A DNA stretch of 64,000 nucleotides from RGIG6919 sp045531905 (lineage in GTDB: Bacteria > Bacillota > Clostridia > Lachnospirales > Lachnospiraceae), in assembly GCA_045531905.1 (NCBI GenBank), contig JAZSEY010000027.1:118942-182941 (forward strand). Reading direction: 5' to 3'. The translations under genes were made by a program, and so were the position numbers. Positions within the stretch are counted from its first letter, which is position 1; the number at the start of each line of letters is the position of its first letter. Under the pieces are notes generated by a model. That model worked only from the letters and a program-made list of their open reading frames with translations. It was not told where the DNA came from and ran no database searches. Positions 1-8,347 of this stretch are shown here, piece by piece.

Positions 1-1830
1 ACAGATGGTATCTGTGTTCTCTGACTCAGGATTATTTAAAACGTACTGTACAAGATTATTCTTTGAATTCAGTACTAACTCTAATCCTTGGCCACCGAAC
101 ATAGCAGGGTCAAAACCACCGCCCATGCTGTACATTTCCATCATTTCTTGCATTCTTCTGGAATCCTCTGACTGTGTAATCATAGAAGAGATGTCTGCAT
201 TCTTCAGCGCTTTCACCTGGACTGTTAAGTTCTCAACACCTAAAGCCTTTTTAAAGGTTTCAGTTAACTTATCTGTCATGTCCTTTACTTCATCTTCTGA
301 AAGTTCTGATTCCTCGGTGAAGGTGTCAGCCACATCAGAATCGATTCTCATGAATTTCACATCCTGATTCTTTTGCTCCAAATGTGTAATGAAAGGTGTA
401 TCAATATTGTGTGTTAAACGGATGGCATCAAGGCCTTCCTCTTTGAACATGTTAATATACTGTGACTGTTCATTTTCATCAGTAATGTAATATACCTGAT
501 TTTCATGCTTTTCTTTAGCGGCTTCCAAATATTCAGGTAGTGTAACATACTTGTCATCCAAATTCTTGAAAATGATATAGTCACTCATCTTGTCATTGAA
601 CTTTTCATCCTTTAGGCAACCGAATTTGATGAATGGGCTGATATCATCCCAATATTTTTCATAAGATTCTTTATCATTTTTGCACATGCCAGAAAGCTTA
701 TCAGCTACCTTCTTGGTAATGTAATCAGAAATTTTCTTTACAAATCCATCGTTCTGCAATGCACTACGGGATACATTCAGTGGAAGATCTGGACAATCGA
801 TAACACCCTTTAACAACATTAAGAATTCTGGAATTACTTCCTTGATATTATCAGCTATAAATACCTGATTGTTGTAAAGTTTGATAGTACCCTCTAAAGA
901 GTCGTATTTCTGATTGATACGAGGGAAGTATAAAATACCCTTCAAGTTAAATGGATAATCCATATTTAAGTGAATCCAAAATAATGGTTCTTTGTAATCT
1001 CTGAAGACTTTTCTATAGAAATCCTTGTATTCCTCATCTGTACAATCACTTGGACGTTTGCCCCAAAGTGGAGTGGTGTCGTTGATCGGTTTTGGTCCTT
1101 CTGGCTCTTTTACCTCAGTAAAATCCTCTGTTTGTGCATTTTCAGCTGCTTCATTTGCAGGAGTGCCGTCTTCATTTTCCACCTCAACCTCTGGTTCAGC
1201 ATCGGCATTTGTGAAAAAGATTTCAATTGGCATAAAAGAGCAGTATTTTTCTAATACTTCTTTTGCACGGTATTCGTTTGCGAATTCGTAGCTGTCTTCA
1301 TTCAGATAAAGGGTGATTTCTGTACCACGGGTGGTTTTCTCACCTTCCTCCATCTCATACTCAGTACCGCCATCGCATTCCCAATATACAGGTTTTGCAC
1401 CATCCTTATATGAAAGTGTCTCAATGGTAACCTTGTCAGCTACCATAAATGCAGAATAGAAGCCAAGACCGAAATGACCGATAATCTGGTCGTTGCTTGC
1501 CTTGTCCTTGTATTTTTCTAAGAAATCAGTTGCACCGGAAAAAGCAATTTGGTTGATATATTCTTCAACCTCATCCGCAGTCATACCAATACCGTTATCA
1601 ATAATGGTAATTGTCTTGTCGTTAGAACTTGTGATGACATCGATGCGATATGCTTCATCATCAGCAGGTTCATATTCTCCTAATAGAGCTAATTTCTTTA
1701 ATTTTGTAACAGCATCACAACCGTTAGAGATTAATTCTCTATAAAAAATATCATGGTCTGAATACAACCATTTTTTAATAATAGGGAAAATATTCTCACT
1801 GTTAATTGTTAAGCTACCTTTGTTTGCCAT
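1..1830 (-). CDS. htpG: Molecular chaperone HtpG (Hsp90 family), 3' end outside the window
   Basis: This is bacterial Hsp90, a cytoplasmic ATP-dependent chaperone. The frame is open from the ATG at 1830 to the left edge (610 residues seen), so the last few dozen residues lie outside. The N-terminus starts MANKGSLTINSENIFPIIKK and continues with the GHKL ATPase region (FYRELISNGCDA, which holds the nucleotide-binding Glu and Asn), as expected for Hsp90. The start is set by AAGGAG about 9 bases upstream of the ATG. A sigma-A-type promoter and a perfect CIRCE element lie directly upstream, so HrcA control is likely; in Bacillus subtilis htpG is not an HrcA target, which makes this notable. It is oriented like proC but has its own promoter. 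Confidence 0.97.
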   Translation of the reverse strand, partial: MANKGSLTINSENIFPIIKKWLYSDHDIFYRELISNGCDAVTKLKKLALLGEYEPADDEAYRIDVITSSNDKTITIIDNGIGMTADEVEEYINQIAFSGATDFLEKYKDKASNDQIIGHFGLGFYSAFMVADKVTIETLSYKDGAKPVYWECDGGTEYEMEEGEKTTRGTEITLYLNEDSYEFANEYRAKEVLEKYCSFMPIEIFFTNADAEPEVEVENEDGTPANEAAENAQTEDFTEVKEPEGPKPINDTTPLWGKRPSDCTDEEYKDFYRKVFRDYKEPLFWIHLNMDYPFNLKGILYFPRINQKYDSLEGTIKLYNNQVFIADNIKEVIPEFLMLLKGVIDCPDLPLNVSRSALQNDGFVKKISDYITKKVADKLSGMCKNDKESYEKYWDDISPFIKFGCLKDEKFNDKMSDYIIFKNLDDKYVTLPEYLEAAKEKHENQVYYITDENEQSQYINMFKEEGLDAIRLTHNIDTPFITHLEQKNQDVKFMRIDSDVADTFTEESELSEDEVKDMTDKLTETFKKALGVENLTVQVKALKNADISSMITQSEDSRRMQEMMEMYSMGGGFDPAMFGGQGLELVLNSKNNLVQYVLNNPESENTDTIC

Positions 1831-1879
1831 GTAAAACATCTCCTTATCTATTTTGGTTTCGCAAATCTAGCATAATAGT

Positions 1880-1908
1880 ATCTTAATACCTAAAAATGGC
1901 ATTGTCAA
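1880..1908 (-). promoter_or_regulatory. Promoter of htpG
   Basis: On the minus strand a TTGACA box (1903-1908) and a TAAGAT box (1880-1885) are separated by 17 bases, about 50 bases upstream of the htpG start. This is close to the housekeeping sigma consensus. Confidence 0.75.
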
Positions 1909-1915
1909 CACAAAA

Positions 1916-1942
1916 TTAGCACTCATTGCGAATGAGTGCTAA
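1916..1942. promoter_or_regulatory. CIRCE operator (HrcA site) of htpG
   Basis: TTAGCACTC (1916-1924), nine bases, then GAGTGCTAA (1934-1942) is a perfect match to the CIRCE consensus bound by the heat-shock repressor HrcA. It sits 7 bases upstream of the htpG -35 box rather than over the transcription start, and downstream of the proC stop codon. Confidence 0.93.
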
Positions 1943-1979
1943 TAATTAAGAATCTATTTAGAATTTGTTTATGGAATTC

Positions 1980-2816
1980 TTACTTCTTTTGACTGAGAGA
2001 CACTGATTTGTCATAAGCCTTTGTTACGGCACTAAATGCTGCATTTCTAAAGCCATGTTCTTCTAAGGCTTTTACGCCTTCGATAGTAGTGCCGGCTGGT
2101 GAACAAACCTCGTCCTTTAATTGTTCTGGGTGTTTGTCACTGGCGATAACAAGACCGGCGGCACCTTTCACTGCTTGAGCTGCATAGGCAATTGCCTGAG
2201 CACGTGGCATACCGCAAAGAACGGCACCATCAGCCATGGCCTCAATGAACATATATGCAAAGGCTGGCACGCAACCGCCGATAACGCCGGCCACATCCAT
2301 TTGGGATTCAGGAATTCTCTCTAACATACCTGCTTTATCAAAGGCATTCATAATCTCTGATAAAGGTGCTTCTGCGTTGTCTGCACTAATAGAGAAGAAG
2401 ATTAAGCCTTCGCCAATTGCAGCAGGCAGATTTGGTAAAATACGAATAATAGGAAGCTTGTCAGCGGAAATGCCGGCAACGGTCTGAATCTTCTCAATGG
2501 TGGTTCCGGCAGCGATGGATAAGATAATCTTTTCCTCGCCATTCGCGATGCATTCTGCCAAAGTTGGCGCAATGCCTGCTAACACATCAGGTAATACCTG
2601 TGGCTTTACGCAGAGCATTATGTACTTAGACATCTTCACTGCTTCTATATTGGAAGAAACGCCCTGACAACCAAATTCAGCTGTCACTTCGTTTAACTTT
2701 GTCTCGTCTGGTTCAGAGATAATAATATCCTTTCTGTTAATGTTGTCATTGTTGCAAAGTGCGGTCAACATGCCTTTTCCCATATTGCCGCAACCGATAA
2801 ATGAAATAAAACTCAT
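1980..2816 (-). CDS. proC: Pyrroline-5-carboxylate reductase
   Basis: The enzyme catalyses the last step of proline synthesis, the NAD(P)H-dependent reduction of 1-pyrroline-5-carboxylate in the cytoplasm. The 278-residue length is normal for ProC. The N-terminal Rossmann motif is FIGCGNMGKGM (residues 6-16), followed by the VKPQ segment and the ILPNLPA segment that corresponds to the family's MPNTPA motif. The C-terminal dimer domain has SPAGTTIEGVKALE, matching the ProC signature. The ATG at 2816 has an AGGAGG ribosome-binding site. It starts 10 bases after the stop of the small gene at 2827-3324 and is probably co-transcribed with it. No other proline gene is in the window. Confidence 0.95.
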   Translation of the reverse strand: MSFISFIGCGNMGKGMLTALCNNDNINRKDIIISEPDETKLNEVTAEFGCQGVSSNIEAVKMSKYIMLCVKPQVLPDVLAGIAPTLAECIANGEEKIILSIAAGTTIEKIQTVAGISADKLPIIRILPNLPAAIGEGLIFFSISADNAEAPLSEIMNAFDKAGMLERIPESQMDVAGVIGGCVPAFAYMFIEAMADGAVLCGMPRAQAIAYAAQAVKGAAGLVIASDKHPEQLKDEVCSPAGTTIEGVKALEEHGFRNAAFSAVTKAYDKSVSLSQKK

Positions 2817-2826
2817 GTGAATCCTC

Positions 2827-3324
2827 CTAACTTTCTGTTAAATGTATGTGATGCTTCTGCATAAATAATAGAAGCGAATCGTCCCAAAGCTGTTCTAAAC
2901 GCTTATCCAAGGTGAATACTCTTAAAGAGGTGCCGGATGTTATGGATAGTTGCTTGTTGTCATAATAAATGTTGAAATACAAGCCCGCCACATCTTCGCT
3001 AGAGATTGGTAGATTGTTCTTTAATATGAGTGCATTTTGTTTTTCCTTTGGTAGCATAAAGACCAGTTTAAAGCCTGATGGCGTTTTCTTGCCTTTGATA
3101 GCCTGAAATATGAGTGGTTTCACCATATTCCATGAGGCGTAAGTGGTTTCCGTCATCAGTTCCCGTTCTTCTGTATCAAAGAAATCCATATTTAGTTTTC
3201 CGGAGATGGAAAGGGTAGTTGCTGTCTGCAAGGTTGCCTCGCAAAGTAGCATGGAATCAAATGTATCCTGAATCAGTAATTGATTCATAAAGTCCTTTAC
3301 ATCAGGGATTATTCTAGCAATCAT
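2827..3324 (-). CDS. Conserved small protein, possibly DUF5721 family
   Basis: The 165-residue product starts MIARIIPDVKDFMNQLL. I chose the ATG at 3324 because AAAAGGAGC precedes it at good spacing; the frame is open further upstream, but that part would run across the groES promoter region. No enzyme motif, signal peptide or membrane segment is visible. The pattern (an IPDVKDFM start, an FF(D)xEER segment in the middle and TLDKRLEQLWDD near the end) resembles a family I recall from Lachnospiraceae as DUF5721; that name is from memory and uncertain. It is the first gene of a two-gene unit with proC and is divergent from groES. Its function is unknown. Confidence 0.8.
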   Translation of the reverse strand: MIARIIPDVKDFMNQLLIQDTFDSMLLCEATLQTATTLSISGKLNMDFFDTEERELMTETTYASWNMVKPLIFQAIKGKKTPSGFKLVFMLPKEKQNALILKNNLPISSEDVAGLYFNIYYDNKQLSITSGTSLRVFTLDKRLEQLWDDSLLLFMQKHHIHLTES

Positions 3325-3351
3325 AAAAGCTCCTTTTACAAATATGTAACA

Positions 3352-3380
3352 ATCATACCATAGTTTTTTTAGAATGAGAA
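3352..3380 (-). promoter_or_regulatory. Likely promoter of the small gene and proC
   Basis: On the minus strand TTCTCA (3375-3380), 17 bases, then TATGAT (3352-3357) lies about 28 bases upstream of the gene at 3324. The -10 is good and the -35 is weak. Confidence 0.5.
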
Positions 3381-3432
3381 TAAACTTTTTCATATGCTCG
3401 AATAAAGTTACAAAAAGTTTATAAATTGGGGG

Positions 3433-3460
3433 TTGATTTTTCCTAGAAATGAGATACAAT
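3433..3460 (+). promoter_or_regulatory. Promoter of groESL
   Basis: TTGATT (3433-3438), a 16-base spacer, then TACAAT (3455-3460). The predicted start falls at the left arm of the CIRCE element, the classical arrangement for HrcA repression. Confidence 0.8.
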
Positions 3461-3470
3461 AAGAACAGTG

Positions 3471-3497
3471 TTAGCACTCTTCTTGAATGAGTGCTAA
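3471..3497. promoter_or_regulatory. CIRCE operator (HrcA site) of groESL
   Basis: TTAGCACTC (3471-3479), nine bases, GAGTGCTAA (3489-3497): a perfect CIRCE dyad in the 5' leader of groES, just downstream of the -10 box. Confidence 0.96.
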
Positions 3498-3532
3498 AAT
3501 CTGAATGATACATAATTAAGGAGGCATTTATT

Positions 3533-3817
3533 ATGAAATTAGTTCCATTGTGTGACAGAGTTGTATTAAAGCAGTGTGTTGCTGAAGAGACTACAAAGTC
3601 AGGTATTGTTTTACCTACAGCTTCTCAGGAGAAGCCGCAGTATGCAGAGGTTATCGCAGTTGGCCCTGGTGCAGTTGTTGATGGCGAGAAGATTCCTATG
3701 GAAGTAAAGGTAGGAGATAAAGTTATCTATACAAGATATGCAGGTATGGATGTAAAACTTGATAAGGAAGAATACGTGATTGTAAAGCAGAGCGATATTC
3801 TTGCTATTGTAGAGTAA
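3533..3817 (+). CDS. groES: Co-chaperonin GroES
   Basis: This is the 10-kDa lid of the GroEL folding chamber. The 94-residue product shows the family pattern: MKLVPLCDRVVLKQ at the N-terminus, a mobile-loop region with TKSGIVLP (about 21-28) that docks on GroEL, EVIAVGPG, and the C-terminal VGDKVIYTRYAG...EYVIVKQSDILAIVE. AAGGAGG stands 8 bases before the ATG. It lies 53 bases upstream of groEL in the usual order, behind a CIRCE-controlled promoter. Confidence 0.98.
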   Translation: MKLVPLCDRVVLKQCVAEETTKSGIVLPTASQEKPQYAEVIAVGPGAVVDGEKIPMEVKVGDKVIYTRYAGMDVKLDKEEYVIVKQSDILAIVE

Positions 3818-3870
3818 GTATTTCATCTGTATTTGACATGGAAAGCATATTTTTTAGGAGGAATTGAAAC

Positions 3871-5493
3871 ATGGCAAAGGAAATTAAGTATGGCACAGAG
3901 GCCAGAAAAGCATTAGAAGCAGGCGTGAATCAGCTTGCAGATACAGTAAGAGTAACACTCGGCCCTAAGGGTAGAAATGTAGTGTTAAGCAAGTCTTATG
4001 GTGCACCATTGATTACAAATGATGGTGTGACAATTGCAAAGGACATCGAGCTTGAGGATACATTTGAAAACATGGGTGCTCAGATTGTAAAGGAAGTAGC
4101 AACAAAGACAAATGATGTAGCTGGTGATGGTACAACAACAGCAACTGTTCTTGCTCAGGCTATGGTAAATGCAGGTATGAAGAACTTAGCTGCAGGTGCA
4201 AACCCAATCATTTTAAGAAAGGGTATGAAGAAGGCTACTGACACAGCAGTAGATGCTATCATGAAGATGAGCGCTACTGTAAATGGCAAGGAGCAGATTG
4301 CAAGAGTGGCATCAATTTCAGCAGGTGATGAGACTGTTGGTAATTTAGTTGCTGACGCTATGGATAAGGTTTCTAAGGATGGTGTTATCACAATCGAGGA
4401 ATCTAAGACTATGCAGACAGAGCTTGACCTTGTAGAAGGTATGCAGTTTGACCGTGGTTACGTTTCTGCTTATATGTCAACAGACATGGAGAAGATGGTT
4501 GCAGAGCTTTCTAACCCATATATCTTAATCACAGATAAGAAGATTTCGAATATTCAGGACATTTTACCTGTATTGGAGCAGATTGTACAGAGCGGTTCTG
4601 AGTTGTTGATTATTGCTGAGGATGTTGAAGGTGAGGCACTTACAACATTAATCGTAAATAAGCTTCGTGGTACCTTTAAGGTAGTTGCTGTTAAGGCTCC
4701 TGGTTACGGTGATAGAAGAAAGGCTATGCTTGAGGATATCGCTATTTTAACAGGTGGTCAGGTAATCTCCGATGAGTTAGGCTTAAGCTTAAGCGAGGCT
4801 ACTATGGATCAGCTTGGTCGTGCAAAGAGCGTTCGTGTTGAGAAGGAAGCAACTGTTATCGTAGACGGTTGTGGCGATAAGGATTCTATCGTAGGTCGTG
4901 TAAATGTAATTAAGAAGCAGATTGAGGAAACAACATCTGATTTCGATAGAGAAAAATTACAGGAAAGACTTGCTAAGTTAGCAGGTGGTGTAGCTGTTAT
5001 CCGTGTTGGTGCTGCTACTGAGACTGAGATGAAGGAAGCTAAGCTTCGTATGGAAGATGCTTTGGCTGCTACAAAGGCTGCAGTAGAAGAAGGTATCATC
5101 GCTGGTGGTGGTTCTGCTTATATTCATGCATCTAAGGAAGTTGCTAAGCTTGCCGCAACACTTTCAGGCGATGAGAAGACAGGTGCTGAAATCGTATTAA
5201 AGGCATTAGAGGCTCCTTTATATCACATCGCTGGCAATGCCGGTTTAGAAGGCGCGGTTATTATCAATAAGGTAAGAGAGTCTGAGCCAGGAATTGGTTT
5301 CGATGCATTGAAGGAAGAGTATGTAAACATGGTAGATACAGGAATTATCGATCCAGTTAAGGTAACTCGTTCTGCATTGCAGAATGCAACATCCGTTGCA
5401 TCAACCTTACTTACTACAGAGTCAGTAGTAGGAGACATCAAAGAAGAAAACCCAATGCCAGCAATGCCAAACGGCGGCATGGGAATGATGTAG
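3871..5493 (+). CDS. groEL: Chaperonin GroEL
   Basis: This is the 60-kDa ATP-dependent folding chamber. The 540-residue length is typical. The ATP-binding segment DGVTIAKDIEL and the catalytic GDGTTTA motif (86-92, with the catalytic Asp at 87) are intact, as is AAVEEGIIAGGG in the equatorial domain. The C-terminus ends in the Gly/Met-rich tail GGMGMM found in most bacterial GroELs. The start follows AGGAGG. It is the second gene of the groESL operon. A hairpin begins at the base after the stop codon (5494-5537), and a strong terminator follows at 5542-5589. Confidence 0.98.
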   Translation: MAKEIKYGTEARKALEAGVNQLADTVRVTLGPKGRNVVLSKSYGAPLITNDGVTIAKDIELEDTFENMGAQIVKEVATKTNDVAGDGTTTATVLAQAMVNAGMKNLAAGANPIILRKGMKKATDTAVDAIMKMSATVNGKEQIARVASISAGDETVGNLVADAMDKVSKDGVITIEESKTMQTELDLVEGMQFDRGYVSAYMSTDMEKMVAELSNPYILITDKKISNIQDILPVLEQIVQSGSELLIIAEDVEGEALTTLIVNKLRGTFKVVAVKAPGYGDRRKAMLEDIAILTGGQVISDELGLSLSEATMDQLGRAKSVRVEKEATVIVDGCGDKDSIVGRVNVIKKQIEETTSDFDREKLQERLAKLAGGVAVIRVGAATETEMKEAKLRMEDALAATKAAVEEGIIAGGGSAYIHASKEVAKLAATLSGDEKTGAEIVLKALEAPLYHIAGNAGLEGAVIINKVRESEPGIGFDALKEEYVNMVDTGIIDPVKVTRSALQNATSVASTLLTTESVVGDIKEENPMPAMPNGGMGMM

Positions 5494-5537
5494 TGCGTTC
5501 ATAGCGAGCCATGCGGTCATGCGGTAGCATGGACGCA
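5494..5537. repeat. Imperfect hairpin directly after groEL
   Basis: TGCGT (5494-5498) pairs with ACGCA (5533-5537) and CCATGC (5509-5514) with GCATGG (5527-5532), leaving a 10-base bulge. It begins immediately after the groEL stop and precedes the terminator; it could stabilise the mRNA 3' end. Confidence 0.45.
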
Positions 5538-5541
5538 ACGT

Positions 5542-5589
5542 AAAAATACCACACCTGCATGCTTGCATGCATAGGTGTGGTATTTTTTA
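5542..5589 (+). terminator. Terminator of groESL
   Basis: A 15-bp stem (5542-5556 with 5573-5587) encloses a second inverted repeat (GCATGC, TT, GCATGC at 5557-5570) and ends in a T run. The A-rich 5' arm makes it usable in both directions. Confidence 0.9.
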
Positions 5590-5598
5590 TGTTGAAAA

Positions 5599-5815
5599 GG
5601 AAATGCGAAAGCATTTCCATATGGCGAGCGGCGCAGTACCGACCAGCGGGAGGTAGTATTCCTAGTTGCACTTATAGGTCTTGTATACAAGATAAGTCAT
5701 CAAGATAAAGACGAAGAATAACCGCCCCTGCGTCTGGTAAACCGGGCGGTTATTTTGTCTCTGTTACCAACAAGGGGTACAACTTAGTACCACTTATTTG
5801 TGGCTATATTGTAAC
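5599..5815. other. Gene-free stretch with several hairpins and a palindrome
   Basis: No convincing gene lies between groEL and the regulator at 6015. Visible structures are a stem-loop with a GAAA tetraloop (GGAAATGC at 5599-5606 with GCATTTCC at 5611-5618), the 12-base palindrome CTTGTATACAAG (5680-5691) flanked by ACTTAT (5670-5675) and ATAAGT (5692-5697), and a nested inverted repeat GTTAC...GTAAC (5763-5815) containing GGTAC-N6-GTACC (5776-5791). The last resembles the GTAC-type sites in the promoter of the downstream GntR regulator. The GC-rich 5621-5660 part has no assigned role. Confidence 0.45.
5717..5757. terminator. Second hairpin terminator
   Basis: AATAACCGCCC (5717-5727) pairs perfectly with GGGCGGTTATT (5744-5754) and is followed by TTTG on the + strand. 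No gene lies between it and the groEL terminator, so it may end a short RNA or act as a back-up. Confidence 0.65.
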
Positions 5816-5878
5816 ATAATTATTAACAGCTTTCAATGAAGAATTTCACATCTTAACAATAACAATGCTATGAATAGC

Positions 5879-5915
5879 AAAACACCTTGAAGTTATACTT
5901 TTAGGTGTTTTTTCT
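5879..5915 (+). terminator. Terminator-like hairpin upstream of the first GntR cassette
   Basis: AAAACACCT (5879-5887) pairs with AGGTGTTTT (5903-5911) and a T-rich tail follows. It lies just upstream of the cassette promoter and insulates it from upstream transcription. Confidence 0.7.
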
Positions 5916-5925
5916 TTTACAATAC

Positions 5926-5975
5926 TTGACATATTAAAAATTAGATGTTATAACTGTACTAGTACGAATGGTACA
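5926..5975 (+). promoter_or_regulatory. Promoter and probable self-operator of the first GntR/ABC cassette
   Basis: TTGACA (5926-5931), 17 bases, TATAAC (5949-5954). Immediately downstream is a dyad TGTAC-N11-GTACA (5955-5975), whose left part also forms the perfect palindrome GTACTAGTAC (5956-5965). The dyad covers the likely transcription start, where a YtrA-type GntR repressor would bind. Confidence 0.75.
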
Positions 5976-6014
5976 GATGATACAGTGATAGCGTTATTAG
6001 AAAGGAGGAGAGTT

Positions 6015-6392
6015 ATGGTTGTACTAGATTATAAAAGTAGCAAGCCGATATACGAACAGATTATTGAACAAGTTAAGTATAGTGTGATGAAAGGATATTT
6101 AAAATCTGGCGATGCGATTCCTTCAGTGAGAAAACTGGCATTAGATTTAAGTATCACACCTGGTACCGTAGCAAAGGCATACCAAGAACTGGAACGTCAG
6201 CATATTATTGAGACCATTCGCGGAAAAGGAACATTTATTGCACAAGAGATTCATATTCAGGTGGATGAACATAAGGTTGAAGAAATCGAAAAGAAAATAA
6301 AAGTGGAATTGATGGAACTCAGAATGATGGGGTATACCAGACAACAGGTGATAGATATGATTCAAGAATTATATGAGGAGATGGAATTATGA
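6015..6392 (+). CDS. GntR-family (YtrA-type) transcriptional regulator
   Basis: The 125-residue DNA-binding protein has an N-terminal winged helix-turn-helix (residues about 10-75, with GDAIPSVRKLALDLSITPGTVAKAYQELE and the wing IRGKGTFIA) and only a short C-terminal helical tail, as in the YtrA subfamily. I place the start at the ATG at 6015, which follows AAAGGAGGAG; the frame could open at 5985 but that would put the ribosome-binding site inside the gene. Its stop overlaps the ATP-binding protein start by 4 bases (ATGA), so the two are translationally coupled. YtrA-type regulators typically repress their own ABC-transporter operon in response to cell-envelope stress; the ligand here is unknown. 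Confidence 0.92.
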   Translation: MVVLDYKSSKPIYEQIIEQVKYSVMKGYLKSGDAIPSVRKLALDLSITPGTVAKAYQELERQHIIETIRGKGTFIAQEIHIQVDEHKVEEIEKKIKVELMELRMMGYTRQQVIDMIQELYEEMEL

Positions 6393-7267
6393 TTGAAATT
6401 CAAAATGTATGCAAAAAATACAATAAAAAGCAAGCGTTGCATGATGTCAGCATCCAAGTGAGTCCAGGGGAAATTCATGGACTGATTGGAGAGAATAGTG
6501 CAGGTAAAACAACTTTGATTAAATGTGCAGTAGGTATCTATAAAGCAGACGCAGGTGACATTTTATACGATGGAAAGCCAGTCTATGACAATCCAGAGGT
6601 AAAAGAGAAGATTGGATATGTAGCAGATTACAATGATTACATCAGATTCTATACTGTTTCCAAGATGGTATACATGTATGAAACTTTCTATCCTAAGTTT
6701 AGTAAAACTAAGTTTAATGAATATAATCAGATTTTTCAGATTCCGGTAAATCAAAGAATTTATTCATTGTCAAAGGGACAAAAAATGCGTTTGGCATTTA
6801 TGTTGGAGATAGCAAAAGAACCGGAGTATTTGATTTTGGATGAGCCGACATCTGGCTTGGATCCAATTGCAAAGGCTAAATTCTTTGAAATGCTTATCAA
6901 CGAGGTGGAACAAAATAATATTGGAGTGTTAATCAGTTCGCACAATTTAGAAGGATTGGAGAAGATTTGCGACACTGTCACTATGTTGCATGAAGGACAT
7001 GTAACACACCAGATGAGCATGGAAGATATGAAGTGTGAGCTAGTTAAGTTGAATGTTGTATTTGAAGGCGGTGCTGAAAAAACTTTGTTTGAAATGCCTC
7101 AGATTATGAGTATTCGTAACGTGGGTAGTATTTATACATTAGTGGTAAAAGATTTCGATGAAAACTTCGTGGATGCGTTAAAGAAGCAGGGGGCTAGTCT
7201 TGTAGAGCCGGTTGAGATTTCTTTAGAAGAGCTCTTTATTGTGTTAGAAGAAGCAAAGGAGGGCTGA
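6389..7267 (+). CDS. ABC transporter ATP-binding protein (cassette 1)
   Basis: The 292-residue ATPase powers the membrane partners encoded downstream. Visible motifs are Walker A GENSAGKTTL (about 34-43), a modified signature YSLSKGQKMR in place of LSGGQ, Walker B YLILDEPTSGLD and the H-loop SSHNLEG. The C-terminal about 80 residues form the extra domain common to ABC-2 type ATPases. It starts by a 4-base overlap with the regulator gene and ends 2 bases before the first permease gene. Substrate is not evident; bacitracin-like peptide or lipid export is a family-level possibility only. Confidence 0.93.
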   Translation: MIEIQNVCKKYNKKQALHDVSIQVSPGEIHGLIGENSAGKTTLIKCAVGIYKADAGDILYDGKPVYDNPEVKEKIGYVADYNDYIRFYTVSKMVYMYETFYPKFSKTKFNEYNQIFQIPVNQRIYSLSKGQKMRLAFMLEIAKEPEYLILDEPTSGLDPIAKAKFFEMLINEVEQNNIGVLISSHNLEGLEKICDTVTMLHEGHVTHQMSMEDMKCELVKLNVVFEGGAEKTLFEMPQIMSIRNVGSIYTLVVKDFDENFVDALKKQGASLVEPVEISLEELFIVLEEAKEG

Positions 7268-7269
7268 GA

Positions 7270-8346
7270 ATGAATGAAGTGAAAAAGATGTTTCTGTTTT
7301 CTTGGAAGTTTTATGCAGGCGTTTTTGGTCTTGTTTTTGTACTAGTGTTATTGGATAGTATTGCTTTATTTGATGGCAAAGGTATTGGCTTTGTGGAAGC
7401 AGATGTTAGTGTGAATATCGAAAAGATGGTTACAAGTTTTGTGGAACAAGGAACTGATGGTGTTACAATTTCACCTATGGACATGAGTGTATCCATATCA
7501 GACAAGGCAACAATGTATGATTTGTTTAATTTTATTACTATCATGATTGGTATTGTTGCGTTGATGGTGGGGCAGCAGTTATCCTTTACAGAACCACGGG
7601 CAAGAGAGTTTCAGACATTTTTACCAGTTAAAAAAGTGACACAGAACCTGTATCACTATAGTATGCTCGTTCTGTTGATTGGCTTCACCAGCGTTGTACA
7701 GTATGTTGTGTTGTTATTGGCACAGACAAAGTATAATCGCCTTTTGATGCAGTCATTACAGGCTCATGGCTTTGATGCACTCGAAGCAGATTATATTATT
7801 GCGCCAAATCAGAACTTGTTATTGCACATTTTAGTATTTTCTTTGTTTGTTATAGTTGCAACGACTGGATTGTATCTTGGTATGACTGTAGCAAAGAATC
7901 CTATAGTAGGTATTTGGATTGCTACGTTTGTTGGCTCGGGTTTGTCCTGTGTTGGTGACTCGTTAACCTACGATGAAAATCCATTTGATATCAGTAGTTT
8001 TTTCCATAGTTACAATATAAATGATATGAATTCCCAAATCGGTTCTTATGGGATATCCGGTTCGGAAATCGTTTCCTCGTTAATATGTATATGGCTTGTA
8101 GGTGTTTTATTGCTTGTCATTGCGTCCAAATATAAAGAACTGACAAAGGGAAAAGTGTTTTCCTTTTTGATTGCTGAAATTGCATTTGCAGTGTTTGTTG
8201 GTACGTATGCAGCAACTGAAATTTTCTATAATATATGGTGGAATGCTCAGGATGCGCTTGTACTTGGCACGATAATTGCTATGATAGCTTTTGTATGCAT
8301 ACATCCAATTGCCAAAAAGAAAAAAGTACAGTGGGAGGTGAAGTGA
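7270..8346 (+). CDS. ABC-2 type membrane protein (cassette 1, first permease)
   Basis: The 358-residue protein has about six hydrophobic segments: one near the N-terminus (residues 13-33), one around 88-105, and four or more in 130-345. An extracytoplasmic loop of about 55 residues follows the first segment. No enzyme motif is seen. AAGGAGGG precedes the ATG. The position between an ABC ATPase and another membrane protein, with almost no gap, supports its role as a permease subunit. The substrate is unknown. Confidence 0.82.
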   Translation: MNEVKKMFLFSWKFYAGVFGLVFVLVLLDSIALFDGKGIGFVEADVSVNIEKMVTSFVEQGTDGVTISPMDMSVSISDKATMYDLFNFITIMIGIVALMVGQQLSFTEPRAREFQTFLPVKKVTQNLYHYSMLVLLIGFTSVVQYVVLLLAQTKYNRLLMQSLQAHGFDALEADYIIAPNQNLLLHILVFSLFVIVATTGLYLGMTVAKNPIVGIWIATFVGSGLSCVGDSLTYDENPFDISSFFHSYNINDMNSQIGSYGISGSEIVSSLICIWLVGVLLLVIASKYKELTKGKVFSFLIAEIAFAVFVGTYAATEIFYNIWWNAQDALVLGTIIAMIAFVCIHPIAKKKKVQWEVK

Positions 8347-8347
8347 T

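Noticed and set aside
5621..5660. GC-rich segment after groEL as a tRNA or part of a known RNA
   Set aside because: No cloverleaf or known RNA signature can be drawn.
5985..6014. Upstream start for the first GntR regulator
   Set aside because: The extra ten residues are encoded by the ribosome-binding site region itself; the ATG at 6015 fits the family start.
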